From NCBI GenBank assembly GCA_018136815.1, contig CM030945.1:1675171-1739170 (forward strand): a stretch of 64,000 nt of DNA, given 5' to 3'. The translations under genes and the position numbers were made by a program. Of the stretch, positions 21,801 through 31,072 are shown piece after piece. Within the stretch, counting starts at the first letter, position 1. Every line of letters starts with the position of its first letter. The stretch is from Isochrysis galbana. Lineage: Eukaryota; Haptophyta; Isochrysidales; Isochrysidaceae. The notes beneath the pieces are model-generated. The model made no database searches. It saw only the letters and a list, made by a program, of their open reading frames with translations, and had not been told where the DNA came from.

Positions 21801-23284
21801 GGTAGCGCGGCGGCAGGCGAGGCTAAGGTGCCACTGCGCGGCCGGCGGAGCTCTTGGGCTGCCTCCGTGAGGTGCCGAGGTAATACCACCGCAGAGCCGC
21901 TCGCTCGTGCACGAAGAGAGGCGAGAGCGTGGAGAGCGGGTGACGGGGTATCATCGCGGGTGCCGACATCGGAGTTGTTTCGAGAGGAATCGAAGGACTG
22001 GATCGCGGACGCATTGATCGCTGCCACGCGCATGATGGTGGTGGCAGTGGTATCGAGAGGCAGGCAGTGCTCGGAGGCGGCGACCGGTGGCCGCAGCGAC
22101 GTAGGACGAATGGAAGAAGACTCGGATATCGACGACGTAGAGACGGGCTCGGAGGACGGGATTGACGAAGAAACTCGGAGAAGTGGGGTGTCGGACGGCG
22201 GCGACGGACGCCTCGGCCGCGAGACCACCGGTGAGAGACATGAAGGACATGGCTCAGGGACTCGGTTGGGCTGGCTCAATGGGCGTAGAAGCTCGGTTTG
22301 GGAGGCCGCCGTTCCTCGACGTGCAGAGGAGTTGTGGTCACTCTCCATGGTCACGTCGGAAGAGGAGACGTCGTTGCATTCTGTCGTCGGCGGGGTCGGC
22401 GCCGGCGAAAGAAGGGACGTGGCTGTCGTAGAAGCCGGCTGCGGGGAAGGCTGGGGCCAGGGTGGTGGCTCTGCGGCAGCGGCTGGCGTGGGTAGTGGCC
22501 GAAGAGGTTCTGCAATGCGAAGCATTCTTCGGAGGACTTGGCTCGGGCTAGCGGGTGGATGGACCGCTGAAATTACGGTGGATTCAGACTCGAATTCGGA
22601 AGACTCGGCGACTTGAGAGGGGCTAGGAGACGGCTGTTCAAGCTCCTCCAGGGCTCTCGGTTGATGGGGTGGCGTGGGAACGCCGGTGGTCGACCGCGGA
22701 CTCCGCGGTGACGTTAATTTGTACTCGGACTCGGACTCGTCGTTTCTGGCGTGCTGGACGCCAATAACAGGGCTAACTTTCGAAATGGGAACGGACGGGG
22801 CCGGCTCAAAGGTGAAGCCCCCTGGCGTCGCAACCGTCGGTGAGGACGAAGCTGAAGCTTGTGATGACAATAGGGGCACGGTGGCCAGCACCGGTTGGCT
22901 CGGTGCGGCCGAAATCTCGGACTCGGTGACGGGCTTGATTACGCGGGCTCGGGATGCACTGTCTTGTGCGATTGGACTCGGACTCGGAACGGAAACGGAA
23001 GGGATCGGCTCGGCGGCGTGCAGCCTGCTGGAGTGGCAGGCCGGCTGCGGCGAGACTCGGAACGGTGGCTCGGACAAGGACACAGTGGCTGTCGTCGAGG
23101 GCTTCGGCGTCAGCTTGTGTTTGGACTCGATACGCGGTGGCTCGTGAAACGACCCCCACGGAACATCCTGGGACCGGAGAATGTTTTGGACGAAACTTCC
23201 CTCCGTCGCCGAGGAGAGGAGGACGGAGAGAGAGAGAGAGAGAGAGTCTCGCAGAGCAACTGCGGAACGAGAAGTCGAAGTCAT
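15824..23284 (-). CDS. Gypsy polyprotein: methyltransferase-like, protease, RT, RNase H, integrase, chromodomain
   Basis: A 2486-residue ORF from ATG at 23284, inside the 5' LTR, to TAG at 15824. Residues about 46-500 are Ser/Pro-rich with no CCHC knuckle and no recognised Gag fold. Residues about 520-715 resemble the small DNA cytosine methyltransferases of phages: 'VLVVGETSGVVSS' (SAM-binding loop), 'WDLVIAHPPCTYLS' (catalytic-type Pro-Pro-Cys), 'FVAVENPRMH' (ENP motif) and 'QPWEHGTGHQKATGLYL'. The protease has 'ADTGAGPS' near 1059. RT (about 1440-1620) has 'YLDD' at 1581. RNase H (about 1740-1870) has 'KTDGAS', 'TEIELLAALE', 'VVDHSAL' and 'DADGLSR'. Integrase has an HHCC finger (about 2019-2065) and D-D-E residues in 'YCDI', 'RTDAGS' and 'VGLVER'. 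A GPY/F module ('YSGPYRVEE') and a chromodomain ('KYLVKWRGYP', 'ATWE', about 2377-2425) follow. Domain order is that of chromoviruses; the methyltransferase-like part is the unusual addition. Confidence 0.92.
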   Translation of the reverse strand: MTSTSRSAVALRDSLSLSLSVLLSSATEGSFVQNILRSQDVPWGSFHEPPRIESKHKLTPKPSTTATVSLSEPPFRVSPQPACHSSRLHAAEPIPSVSVPSPSPIAQDSASRARVIKPVTESEISAAPSQPVLATVPLLSSQASASSSPTVATPGGFTFEPAPSVPISKVSPVIGVQHARNDESESEYKLTSPRSPRSTTGVPTPPHQPRALEELEQPSPSPSQVAESSEFESESTVISAVHPPASPSQVLRRMLRIAEPLRPLPTPAAAAEPPPWPQPSPQPASTTATSLLSPAPTPPTTECNDVSSSDVTMESDHNSSARRGTAASQTELLRPLSQPNRVPEPCPSCLSPVVSRPRRPSPPSDTPLLRVSSSIPSSEPVSTSSISESSSIRPTSLRPPVAASEHCLPLDTTATTIMRVAAINASAIQSFDSSRNNSDVGTRDDTPSPALHALASLRARASGSAVVLPRHLTEAAQELRRPRSGTLASPAAALPKHFDELCAELTKTSQQVQDGLTSGCHAPRVLVVGETSGVVSSMFLLAGADVATCDLYPSEIDYVPHFQGDALHVQNLGWDLVIAHPPCTYLSAASSQWLSQEPGRRAALESAARVFKSMASATAPFVAVENPRMHAEARRLVGGLTPTQFVQPWEHGTGHQKATGLYLTKGLPPLQPTCVVDGRESAMANLSPSPHRGALRSRTYVGVAGAMAIHWMPVLLRHLSQQRDQTSTKKLSALELLACARCSLLDRPSLSSTEATAYEPWSALHRYERGRETSEVSSDPVVSRPSTPESDNHEDQKETHDNHDNDTPLHASESTLHDPFSPWTAPPPARASSPRPTTPTTLRKRRQQWQSFGVNGDQKWSNVTLETADEIRAQALAGRNADEESDLAAAVRAPIEFVEAKGIRAEELASLVRRPKTEAQARLEKDWEKMSDHPRHPTDKRGLGYTSPKLSPCTATNEDDASRPSATIAAVGLPEETTITTTTNSPEQPRCRPTPSPSDTIAHVTAHRPDSVVDTLPSAYPRHCLYVRDLVVCRSGEATGKEGVILADSALTVNSTLADTGAGPSVVTTSLLSSLPKDACVERLPQAVVTPLHGPDGLPLITRGKARIVFSVGGFLFRHTFMVIEGNPMLLLGNDFLATHAASIQLASDSADGSITLGAPSTVAPLEVNGSPSPDAPPIFRVSTSPIAMVPVSLTCAQVCPTSANPITTDFFRGPQAAENDNQLVSEPLFNTADEFAAKAPASCGSEYLLYTHEPITIPAYHRATFHVRIPLALREHEDCAMLVDRLPTRETIDSSPLVIPQVERPNSNHTIAITVVNTDPKPLHLPSFHPVASLQVRFKIHAGTYRRVGDVNSPDVIESLDEDQCKLLEAAKIDPEGRLSMPQREQVRRLLARRIAAFAIDPTNPNHTHVMEVELPLNPGAEAHRHAPSRVGREGEKIIEDEVCKMESAGIIRKSNSSWASRVVLVTKKDGSVRFCVDYRDVNSKLRLEDSPLPLTVEAIDRLSSGQGNLDSLFLCTLDLASGFWGIPIKESDKHITAFTTHRGKYEFNYLPFGVQSGLSYMCRLMDAVLGGLAWEICMPYLDDVGAWSTGVGDSLQAREESSFQQMLHRLDLVLERLIWAGLTCKMSKCVFFATSAEYLGHVVSREGLRMDPKKVEAVSKIDPTQINSIEAVRSFLGLCSYYRRFIRRFAIRAAPLTALTRKGCDVPVESQTEACRQAIEDLKQAICEEPVLAPPRDDRPFLVKTDGASKLGIAGVLAQKDDEGRERVVAYYGRSLSPAERHWTVTEIELLAALESIRNWRPYLWGRHFTLVVDHSALRWLHTMKDQVTGGPASRLMRWVLKLAEYRFDVVHKPGVTHWDADGLSRLVALEPDHDPLHLEESDVHSFDSSEIHDIVAAAVTSSTLTARRQQANDRLARQASESSESITSSYLDVGVPHADELRQALSTDEFASSIISELGSILPKASPSIDSSSSSKKRSRFLLRDGLLYYRSSKAEEAPLRLYIPESLRDTYLRAYHDHLGHPGATRMTTLLRSRVYWPGLSASVSEYVRECHECTLGKPLPRPLAHPSGLSIGSYPFDVVYCDILSMAPTHDFVSGRSGFDKLIVFVDSLSRWIEAEPCNGNPSSAKCLDVFMRLIVSRYGVPRQLRTDAGSNLCSRLVDLILKATGTDLSTTEAYRHEGVGLVERAQQTLLTMTRVSNEGGAHWVDHLPFLLMSMRATAGRVVPKSPAAILFGRELRLPAQLADPAPVLEFLPSRPPSDAVIYATELNKKLLESWRSALESTQEAQRESMRSASQKSKLGVTFKPGDRVCRRIPGHANKLQYLYSGPYRVEEAISATRYRLRDLENRQVKDEVHISNLRPYFTVTDSSPLAEDEYLVEELLDRKGDGVSFKYLVKWRGYPRSEATWESRIELLRRCADLVESYDTTFDRRPVQPQAHSAVDSSSSPSSSSQSNQVIPRRIQETSRTPPDLPSSRTRSRSQS

Positions 23285-23515
23285 GCCGGTTTATTACCTT
23301 AAACGAGCCAACAATTATAGTAACAGCAAAAACAAAATTCGAATCGCAAATTTCGAGACCAAAATCTGCAAACCTGGACTTGAGACCATGGGGAATCCGA
23401 ATCTGTGTGTCTTGTGCGTCAGTGGCAACACGGGGAACTGTTCAATTGTAATTGTGAGCGCGTACCTTACACGAATATTCATGCCTACAGCCTTCAGATG
23501 GGCAGGAATACAACA
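23151..23515 (-). repeat. 5' LTR of the gypsy element
   Basis: Matches 15201-15566. It contains the ATG (23282-23284) of the long ORF, so the first 45 or so residues are LTR-encoded. The next in-frame Met lies roughly 310 residues downstream, so either translation starts in the LTR or the initiation site is unconventional. Confidence 0.85.
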
Positions 23516-24400
23516 AACGTAAACACTCCGGAATCATACGATAAACAAACCCCTCCCGCGCGGCGAAGGCTGAGGTCGCGATCGATCGCCATGTGCGAAG
23601 AAATACGGAAAGAGAGCGCATAACTACGCAAACGAAGGGTTCGAACTATCGTTAAAGTGAAACTCGTCCACTGAAGCCAATGCGGAGGGTCGAGGAGAGA
23701 TCCAAACTCGCGCGGGGGAAGAAGGCGATATGCGGAGAGACCTTCTAGACAAGAGACGAGCAAGGGGCGACGAAACAAGACGCGAGACGCGAGGCGCGTG
23801 CCATTCGTTCTTCCTTTCTTCTACCGAAACCGCGGCGAAACTAACGTTAAACGTCGGTACCCCCTCCGCGAGAATCGCGAAGAAGAACGGACGAGATGGA
23901 GGCAATCATCGAAGGAATCGCGAGAGGAATCGAAGCGAGGGGGGGAAACAGCGCGCGCGGTGGGGGAACGAACGACGGCCGGAGGAAACGAACCGCGCGT
24001 GGAGGAGAAGAACCTCGCGCGCGGGGGGGGGGGGGGGATAATATAACGGCCCGCCCAGATGAGACGTTCCAAGACAAGATCAAGACGGTGTAACATTTGT
24101 TGGAATGACGACTCTTCCCTGGCCTGCAGCGAGTCACCTACGCCTGTCGACCGCGACGGTGGGTGGAGGTTGGGGATCAGAAACAGGCTTGACAGACGGG
24201 ACAGGAACAGGCGTATTGGGTACGGGATCGGAATCCGAATTCGGCGGAACGGAGAACGGCGCGGCGGGCAAAGGTTGAGAAGGGAACTTGGCCGAGGCAG
24301 GGGAGCACCGATGGAGTTGTCTCCTTCTTCCACAAGCGGTGGCGAAGTTTTGACTCGAGACGAAGTCGTAGTGACGCTTGGCTCTGTAGAATGTTGACGA
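23516..24400. repeat. Mosaic of gypsy-related fragments
   Basis: Bases 23516-23718 repeat 14836-15050. Bases 24050-24152 match, apparently base for base, an internal piece of the gypsy RT region (about 18416-18518) in the same orientation. Bases 24153-24400 on the minus strand give a Pro/Ser-rich translation ('DPVPNTPVPVPSVKPVSDP') like the N-terminal part of gypsy polyproteins. None of this forms an intact gene. Confidence 0.75.
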
Positions 24401-25620
24401 GTATCGTGTTGAAGGTAGACCCCCCTACGCGTGCGCGAGGATCCTGCTGGGCCAGCTTCCAGCTTCGAAATGAGCGCGAGGGGGCGCGCGCGCGACTTCT
24501 GACCGCGCCAGCCGCGCCCTCTCCACTACCTGCATGCCACTTTGGAGCGCACCATCGCGATGTGGCAGCCCCTCGCCACTTGCGCAGCCTGCGCTACGCG
24601 CTCCGCCCAGACGCTTCATCCACAGCCGACCACTCCAGGAGCGTGCCCGGGAGATTTGCGACGGGCTTCCAAGCGCGGCGAGGGCGCCACCCTCCGCCTC
24701 ATTGTCGGAGGCGAGCGCCAGCACGCACGCAAGTGGGGGAATGGAAGCTATGAAGGGTGAAGGGGAGAGCGAGGGAGGGAGGAGCTGGGCCTGGGCCGCC
24801 CTCGCCACCTGGCCACCGGGATTCTGTTCGCGCGCCGCGCTTGTAATTGATGGTAGAAGACCCTTTTAATAGTAGAACCCTCGCTTTAACAATAGTCCTA
24901 AAAACTGATACTGATATCAGTGTTTTGGCATTTGGAGCTGTTACGCTGTTACTAACAGTGTAAGCTCATATTAGTACTGTTGCAACATCTTAGGGGAAGT
25001 ACGGTGCTTGGACCTGCAAATACAGCCAACTACAAATACATACGAGGCCTACATCCCACATCCCAGGACGCGCTTCAAATACAGCAAAATACATATGTAT
25101 TTGGCCTTAGGCCAAATACGGTAAATACGTATTTCCCATCTAGGCTCAAGATGACAGGACTCCTTGCCGCGGCAAGCGCAAGCACCCTTCTCCCTTATGC
25201 CACCCAGCTCTTCTCTAGCTTTCTACCTGCGCTAGCCGGGGCGCTCCTCCCTCCACACTCAGACAGCCCCCACGCCAGGATCCTCATCTGGTCTCGCAGG
25301 CAAGGGGCCTGCCGATTATATTACTTTTTTACCGAGAGTCTTTGAGTGCTACCAACTCCAACTCAACGGCTCTCAGATCCGCGCCTAATGGCCGAGTCTA
25401 CGATTGACGACTCGCTTGCCCCAGCGTAGAGCGTGCGTCGCGCGTACCTTACCTAGTACTAGTGCACCTACGCTGAGGCGATGAACGTCAGTAACAGTAA
25501 GCTCAAGCTCACGACTAAGCACTAATAAATCTTTTGTGGTTTTAATTTTTAGCCTCGAATCTTCGGGATTAGTTTTGTTAGTACTAGTAGTTTTGTTAGT
25601 TGCCTATAACTGAACCTATT
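24401..25620. other. Intergenic, no recognised gene
   Basis: GC-rich to about 24830, then AT-richer with short 'aaatac' repeats near 25015-25130. No domain seen in any frame. Confidence 0.3.
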
Positions 25621-25800
25621 CAAGATTTTTTCAGCCATGGGCCGTCGCACACGCCACTCTCACTTTTACCCTCCACGAGCAGTTCGGTGCTATTTGCCAT
25701 GCCCCGCACGGCGCAGCCTTCCTTGCCCGTCGCGCACATATTGGAGACGCGACTCCACTCCAGCACTTGGCAGCGCCTCCAGCACTTGGAGATGCGAGAG

Positions 25801-25900
25801 NNNNNNNNNNNNNNNNNNNNNNNNNNNNNNNNNNNNNNNNNNNNNNNNNNNNNNNNNNNNNNNNNNNNNNNNNNNNNNNNNNNNNNNNNNNNNNNNNNNN
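25801..25900. other. Assembly gap (100 N)
   Basis: One hundred N just upstream of, or within, the PP2C gene; its 5' exons are probably lost here. Confidence 1.
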
Positions 25901-26530
25901 GAGGTGAGTTCAGCGGAAAGCGCTCGCTTCCTGTCGAGCCTATCGTGTCCGTTAAGAAAGAGTTCGCAACTGGCACCTACACCACTATCAGGGGGTCGGC
26001 GCTCACATCGGCTATGCCCTCTTCAGACTGGATGTGGCTTCAAGACCGAACGCGGAGATCGTAGCGCTGTGATCATGACTCCGGAGAGCGGTAAGTTTAG
26101 CCAAATGATGCTCAACGTGACGCGCTCCCTCGGCGACTTCTACCACCAGGTGAGGTGGCCTACGGCGGGTGTGCTGAGTCCTCGCCTCACTCACATGTCG
26201 TATTCATGCGACAATGCCCGTTCCCCCGCCCCGGCCCAGCAATACGGCATCACTTGGCGACCCGAGGTTGTCGTGCGCGATCTTGCTGCTGAGCTCGGCG
26301 CCGACGGGGAGGCAGTGCTCTGTGTGGCCAGTGATGGCGTTTGGGATTTGTGGACTTTTGAAGACGCGATGGCCGAGCTCGTCAAGGGAATGGCTCTACT
26401 CCCCTCCTCGAATGCCCGACGCCAACTCGTACTAAATTTCATGGACACCTCGCGCGCAAAGGGCGAAGAAGCTTTCGGCGACTCAGCGGATAATCTGACG
26501 GGAATCGTCGTCTTCTTCTCAACCAAGTAA
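25901..26530 (+). CDS. PP2C-type protein phosphatase, C-terminal half (5' part lost at gap)
   Basis: A coding stretch ending in TAA at 26530 shows the last PP2C motifs: 'LNVTRSLGD' (about 26113-26139), 'YGITWRPEVVVRDL', 'VLCVASDGVWDLW' (metal-binding DG) and 'ADNLTGIVVFF' near the C-terminus. An intron is inferred at 26150-26239 (GT at 26150, AG ending 26239), joining 'DFYHQ' to 'QYGITW'. An acceptor at 26024-26026 probably starts the exon holding 'TGCGFKTERGD'. Upstream of that, the frame is uncertain and the sequence runs into the 100-base gap, so the N-terminal catalytic motifs are not visible. PP2C enzymes are Mg/Mn-dependent Ser/Thr phosphatases. The family is clear; substrate and location are not. 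Confidence 0.8.
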   Translation, partial: EVSSAESARFLSSLSCPLRKSSQLAPTPLSGGRRSHRLCPLQTGCGFKTERGDRSAVIMTPESGKFSQMMLNVTRSLGDFYHQVRWPTAGVLSPRLTHMSYSCDNARSPAPAQQYGITWRPEVVVRDLAAELGADGEAVLCVASDGVWDLWTFEDAMAELVKGMALLPSSNARRQLVLNFMDTSRAKGEEAFGDSADNLTGIVVFFSTK

Positions 26531-27065
26531 AACACGAGAGTGGAGGGTCTCATGGACATTCGGTCGCCGGCACCTTCTCCGATGTGCCCACCATTTACTT
26601 TGACTCTCTTGGGAGGCTGTGCTCCCTAACATGGCCCTTGCTCGACTCCGTGAACTAGACACCGGTCGATCTAAACCATCGTAACTCGTCGTGCGCCATC
26701 TGTACCACCAGCCGAGGTCGGAGGTTGCGTCCACGCTGCGGCCCATTGCTCATCGTGGAATTCCCCACTCCCCCGCCTGCCAGAATTATAAACCCGTGTC
26801 GTGTAGATGGCGCATCATGCACTATGGATCCCCATGCCCAATGCCAATGCGTCTCCTCTCACTCTACATGAGTTGTATTCTTCCCAAAAATGTAAGTATG
26901 TCGCATGTCTGTGACATTTGTCGTCGTAGTGTTCGACATTATTGAGGGGCCATCGCTATAGCGTCGGAACGCTAATCACTCTCCACTCATACATGGCACT
27001 ACGACTACGTGATGCGGCCGCTACTATAGCTGCAGCAGGGACGGCCTCGACCACAAAGCCGACAA
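26531..27065. other. 3' flank of the PP2C gene, nothing recognised
   Basis: Moderate GC with no coding signal. It ends at a dispersed short repeat. Confidence 0.3.
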
Positions 27066-27165
27066 CTAAGTTTATACTTGGTTCGCCCATGGGGGGGCAC
27101 GAGCCCCCCCCTCTCTCCACTCCTCCCCTGCCATGGGGGAGGAACCGAGGAACCACCCATCCTCT
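27066..27165 (+). repeat. Short dispersed hairpin repeat, copy 1
   Basis: Starts 'aagtttatacttggttcgcc' and continues with a G-run/'cacgag'/C-run hairpin. Matching copies occur at 40717-40815 (same strand) and at about 35495-35560 and 53430-53555 (reverse). No coding content. The consistent end 'aagtttatacttggtt' suggests a miniature mobile element (inference). Confidence 0.7.
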
Positions 27166-27962
27166 TGGCATGCCTGATGGCTTGCCAGGAGGCCACTGCC
27201 CTACTGACCCACTCTCCCACTGACAGGCACGCCTGGATCGCTCGTCCTGGCCCCTCGTGGCTGTCGCATCCAGAGTATTTTATATACTCTAGGCGGATGC
27301 GGTGCTTCTATCGATGTGAGGTGTGTGTAAAGAAAATCGAGTGAGTTTTGTTTTCGCCAATGAGTTGTCTCGAAGCTCCGCCGCATTGCACGTCGAATTT
27401 GCATTCGTTTCTCTCGTTTAATTGGTTTGTTTGTGCGATGTTGCGTTAGCTTTCGGAGTTTTCTTGTTGGTGAGTGAGTGATGTGGGGTGGTGTCTCGTG
27501 GGTCCTCGTCGCGATGTAGCGCGCCCTTTTCCCCCCTCTCTCAAGACTTCTCTTCACTCCGTGCCCCTAGCCCCGCTGAGACTTGCCACGATCAAGCATT
27601 CGCTTGATTCGACAGTTTGAAGACAACCCTCACTCACCCGCACGCCCTCGCCACACATCTCGCAAGTCATCGCACCGTGCACAAGCCCGCACATGCGCAT
27701 GCGCATGGTGCACATGCCCGTCTCACTCACCAGCCCGCTCCGACCCATGGGATGAGCATGGCTCCCCTCTATGGCGGCGAGCGCGGTCAACCTGCCTTCC
27801 CTCGCCATTCCTTTGCCTCTCGCCTCGCCTCCGCCTCATCAAGCCTCCGCTTTCCACTGCCTCGCCTTCCTTTTTCCCCACTGCCATTCGTATGCCCGCT
27901 GTTCTCTCTCTCTCCTCTCTCTTCCGCTCCTCTCAATCCTTGATGGCTGAGTCCCCTCAGCC
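27166..27962. other. Intergenic, no recognised gene
   Basis: Mixed composition, then pyrimidine-rich from about 27780. Nothing recognised. Confidence 0.3.
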
Positions 27963-28916
27963 TCAAGCACGCAGGCTTTCTTGTCCTCCTCCTCCTGCCA
28001 GGCGCGGGCTTGTTCGCCTCACTGGGGGTTCATGTGCCTCTGCTCTCGTGACAGGAGTAGCGGGCGGCGGACGTTCCATGTCCCCATCCAATGGGCCGGC
28101 TATTGCAGACTCCTCCAACTCTCCCGCGTGACTATCCCGCTCAACCACCCCCCCTGCGATCTCGGCACCCTCATTCTCGACGCTGTCCTCCTCCTCGGCA
28201 TTTGCGCTGCTACTAGTGCTTCCGTCCCCCCCCTCCTTCACCCCCTCGTTGCCTTCGACGTCACTCACTTCCGTGTAGCCCAAACGGTGCAACACGTCGG
28301 CGAGCTCTCTCTCCGTGACGATCCTCTGAAGAAACTCGGGGTCCATGGGTAGCTGCGCGATGCCGACCCTGGGCTTTTGCCCGTATGTGGCCTCGTACGG
28401 CGTCATCTTGATGGCGCTCGAGTAGGTCGTGTTGATTGCCCATTGCACGAGCATGCATCCCGTCGCCCAAGACGTTGAGTTGCTGTCGGTCATCCATGCG
28501 CTCATGCGCCTCTGCACCGTCTGATTGAGCCGCTCCACGCCACCGTTGGACTCGCTATGACGCGCACGGCCGTTGACGAGCTTCACCTCGGGCCACATCT
28601 GAGCGAGATGTCCTATGAGCTCGGAGATGAAGTTGTCATCGAGCTCCATGAGATCACCGACTTGACGATGAGCGATGCCGCTGAATTCCCTGCCGTTGTC
28701 TGATTGGAGGATGGCAGGCGCGCCGTGAGTTGTGAATATGTCAAGAAGGGCGCACGCCACGCCGTCGAGGCGCTTTGATGTAAGCGGCCGCGAGGAGCAG
28801 AATTTGGTCCCGTGGTCTTGGTAGACAAGGAGCCATTTGTACGCGCGGTCCGGCATGCTCTGCAGGTCAATGAGATCCACCTACGAGTCAACACCCATTA
28901 GACATATGAGAAACCT

Positions 28917-29020
28917 CCCTCCCTCTCCCTCTCTCTCTCCCTCATCTCTCTCTCCCTCCCTCTCTCTCTCCCTGCCCCCGCCCTCCCCCCTCCCTCTCCC
29001 TCTCTCCCTGCCCCAGTGTG
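28917..29020. repeat. CT-rich low-complexity tract in intron
   Basis: Pyrimidine-only runs (ccctctctc type) within the second intron of the integrase gene. Confidence 0.8.
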
Positions 29021-29027
29021 GAGTCAA

Positions 29028-29130
29028 CTTGTTGAGCGTGGAGTCAACTTGTTGAGCGTGGAGTCAACTTGTTGAGCGTAGAGTTAACATGTTGAGCGTG
29101 GAGTCAACTTGTTCAGTATGTGGAGTGAAC
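29028..29130. repeat. 20-bp minisatellite, about five units
   Basis: Tandem units of 'gagcgtggagtcaacttgtt' with point changes in the last two, inside the inferred second intron of the integrase gene. Confidence 0.9.
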
Positions 29131-29838
29131 TTGTTGCAAACGAGAGGAGGGTCGACGCGAAAGGCGTTGGTGGGGTGTTGGTGCTGGGTGTGACGCGCAC
29201 GCGCACGCATTCCGCACACCTGCCCCCTTGAGTTGTAGCCGTGTGTGATGATTGGTCTGTGCCCTGCGGCTTTTGCCTTCCGCACTCGCGCCGACACGCA
29301 CACAGGGCAGCACTTGACAAAGGCGAGGCACATGTTGCGCGTGACAGTCGCCGTACGCTTCTGCCGCGGCCTTGTACAGCTGCACATCCTTCGCATGCAA
29401 TTCTACCAAGCACAGGCAAGGAAGAGGGCGTCAGGTGTGAGGGGCAGGGGAGGCGGGTGGGGGGAGGCGGGCGCACTCACTATTCTCGTGGACCACCTTC
29501 ACTGCGTCGAAGGCTTCCTCGTACACCACGACGCGCTTGCCAGTGGCCTTAGAGAGGAGAGTTGCTGGCTTGTTGGGCAGCGTGGGCGCGAGCTCGTACT
29601 TGCTCTTCCAATAGTTGTGGTTGCCCCCCCCGTAGAGACGCCGCTGCTTGGCATCGAGCACGTCCCAGTTCTTGAGAAGGTGGACGATCTCAGCACGTTT
29701 TGGGGCATCCATGGCGCGGCTCTTGAAGTCAGCCACCAGCTGATAAAAGAGTCTCTTTGCCTCCTCCCACTGCTGCGGTGTCACACCTGCAGCAGCGGAA
29801 GGGGCATTGAGAAGGGGTGAGGGCGTCATCTGTGACAT

Positions 29839-30111
29839 GCGGTGCGGGAGCGAGAGAGAGTGCGATATGAAGAAGAAGAAAGGATTTACTGGGTGAGTTG
29901 CTGCCAGCGTTTTCTTCCATAAACACCCTTACCTCGATACTCTCACCGACGAGAGTCTCGTTGTAGTGTCGAAAAGTCGCAAGGCACCGCCACAAGAACG
30001 ACCATAAGATTCATCGTAACAGCACCGTAAGATTGAGGTATGAACAGAGACAGAGTACGAGGTGACTGCCAGCGAAACGGGACAGGCACCCTTGACAGCT
30101 TACGGGGGGGA
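29839..30111. other. Upstream flank of the integrase gene
   Basis: No gene recognised; a short direct run 'agaagaagaaagg' lies at about 29868. Confidence 0.3.
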
Positions 30112-30425
30112 ATAGCGCCTGGGGGCTCGAGGACAGCCCCCCGATAGCTATCGGCGCCCGTCGTTTTCCCCCAATAGCTATCGGCGCCCGTCCTTTTCCC
30201 CCCAATAGCTATCGGGGGCCGCCTTTCGCCCCCGATAGCTATTGGGGGCCGACCTTAAAACGCGATAGCTCCCCGGGGGACGTAAAATCTCCCAACAGCT
30301 CTCGGGGGATTTTCTCGGTCCCCCGATAGCTCTCGGTGGGGCTGTTGGCGATCGGGAGAAAATTTCCCCCCGATAGCTCCTGGGGGCCCCCGGGAGCTCC
30401 TGGGGGGCGTTGGCTCCTGGGGGGT
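30112..30425. repeat. Palindrome-rich array, left block
   Basis: At least eight occurrences of 'cgatagct' in contexts such as 'ccccgatagctatcggggg', spaced irregularly by 20-45 bp. The block starts 'agcgcctgggggctcgagga' and is repeated on the far side of the CT tract at 31073-31345. Confidence 0.85.
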
Positions 30426-30489
30426 AACATATATTTTCATAAAAATATTATATTTAATTGATTAAAATTATTTCTACGATCATTCCTTT

Positions 30490-31072
<583 letters not shown>

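Larger units (their letters stand above)
15201..23515 (-). mobile_element. Ty3/gypsy chromovirus carrying a methyltransferase-like domain
   Basis: Direct repeats 15201-15566 and 23151-23515 (about 366 bp, differing by one visible indel) bound a 7.6-kb interior with one uninterrupted 2486-codon ORF on the minus strand. Read on the minus strand, the LTR starts TGTTGT; the 3' LTR is preceded by a G-rich polypurine stretch ('tcggggg', complement of about 15567-15572). The other LTR end has no clear CA and no clean tRNA primer site, so that border is uncertain. Near-identical LTRs and an intact ORF indicate a recent insertion. No simple 5-bp target duplication is found; instead the same AACGTAAACACTCC sequence lies outside both LTRs. 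Confidence 0.9.
27963..29838 (-). pseudogene. GINGER/KRBA2-type integrase gene, three exons, frameshifted
   Basis: Minus-strand exons 29481-29838, 29220-29402 and 27963-28880 have GT-AG borders. Exon 3 holds an rve integrase core: 'VDLIDLQSMPD' (first Asp), 'LQSDNGREFSG' (second Asp) and 'SNGGVERLNQ' (Glu), followed by an acidic and Pro-rich tail. Exon 2 encodes the preceding zinc-finger-like part, but in two frames: 'LHAKDVQLYKAAAEAYG' in one and 'TRNMCLAFVKCCPVCVSA' in the next, which is in frame with exon 3. A single-base shift near 29343-29355 must separate them, so the gene looks recently inactivated unless the assembly is wrong. This integrase style ('LQSMPD', 'SDNGREF') is typical of GINGER-like DNA transposons and host proteins derived from gypsy integrases, not of ordinary LTR polyproteins. 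Confidence 0.65.

Noticed and set aside
21768-22616. 282-residue plus-strand ORF opposite the gypsy polyprotein
   Set aside because: Antisense shadow of the Ser/Pro-rich part of the polyprotein; no domain.
30112-30425. Repeated palindromes considered as a CRISPR-like array
   Set aside because: Spacing is irregular, there are no constant-length spacers, and the setting is eukaryotic; these are short palindromes in a duplicated block.
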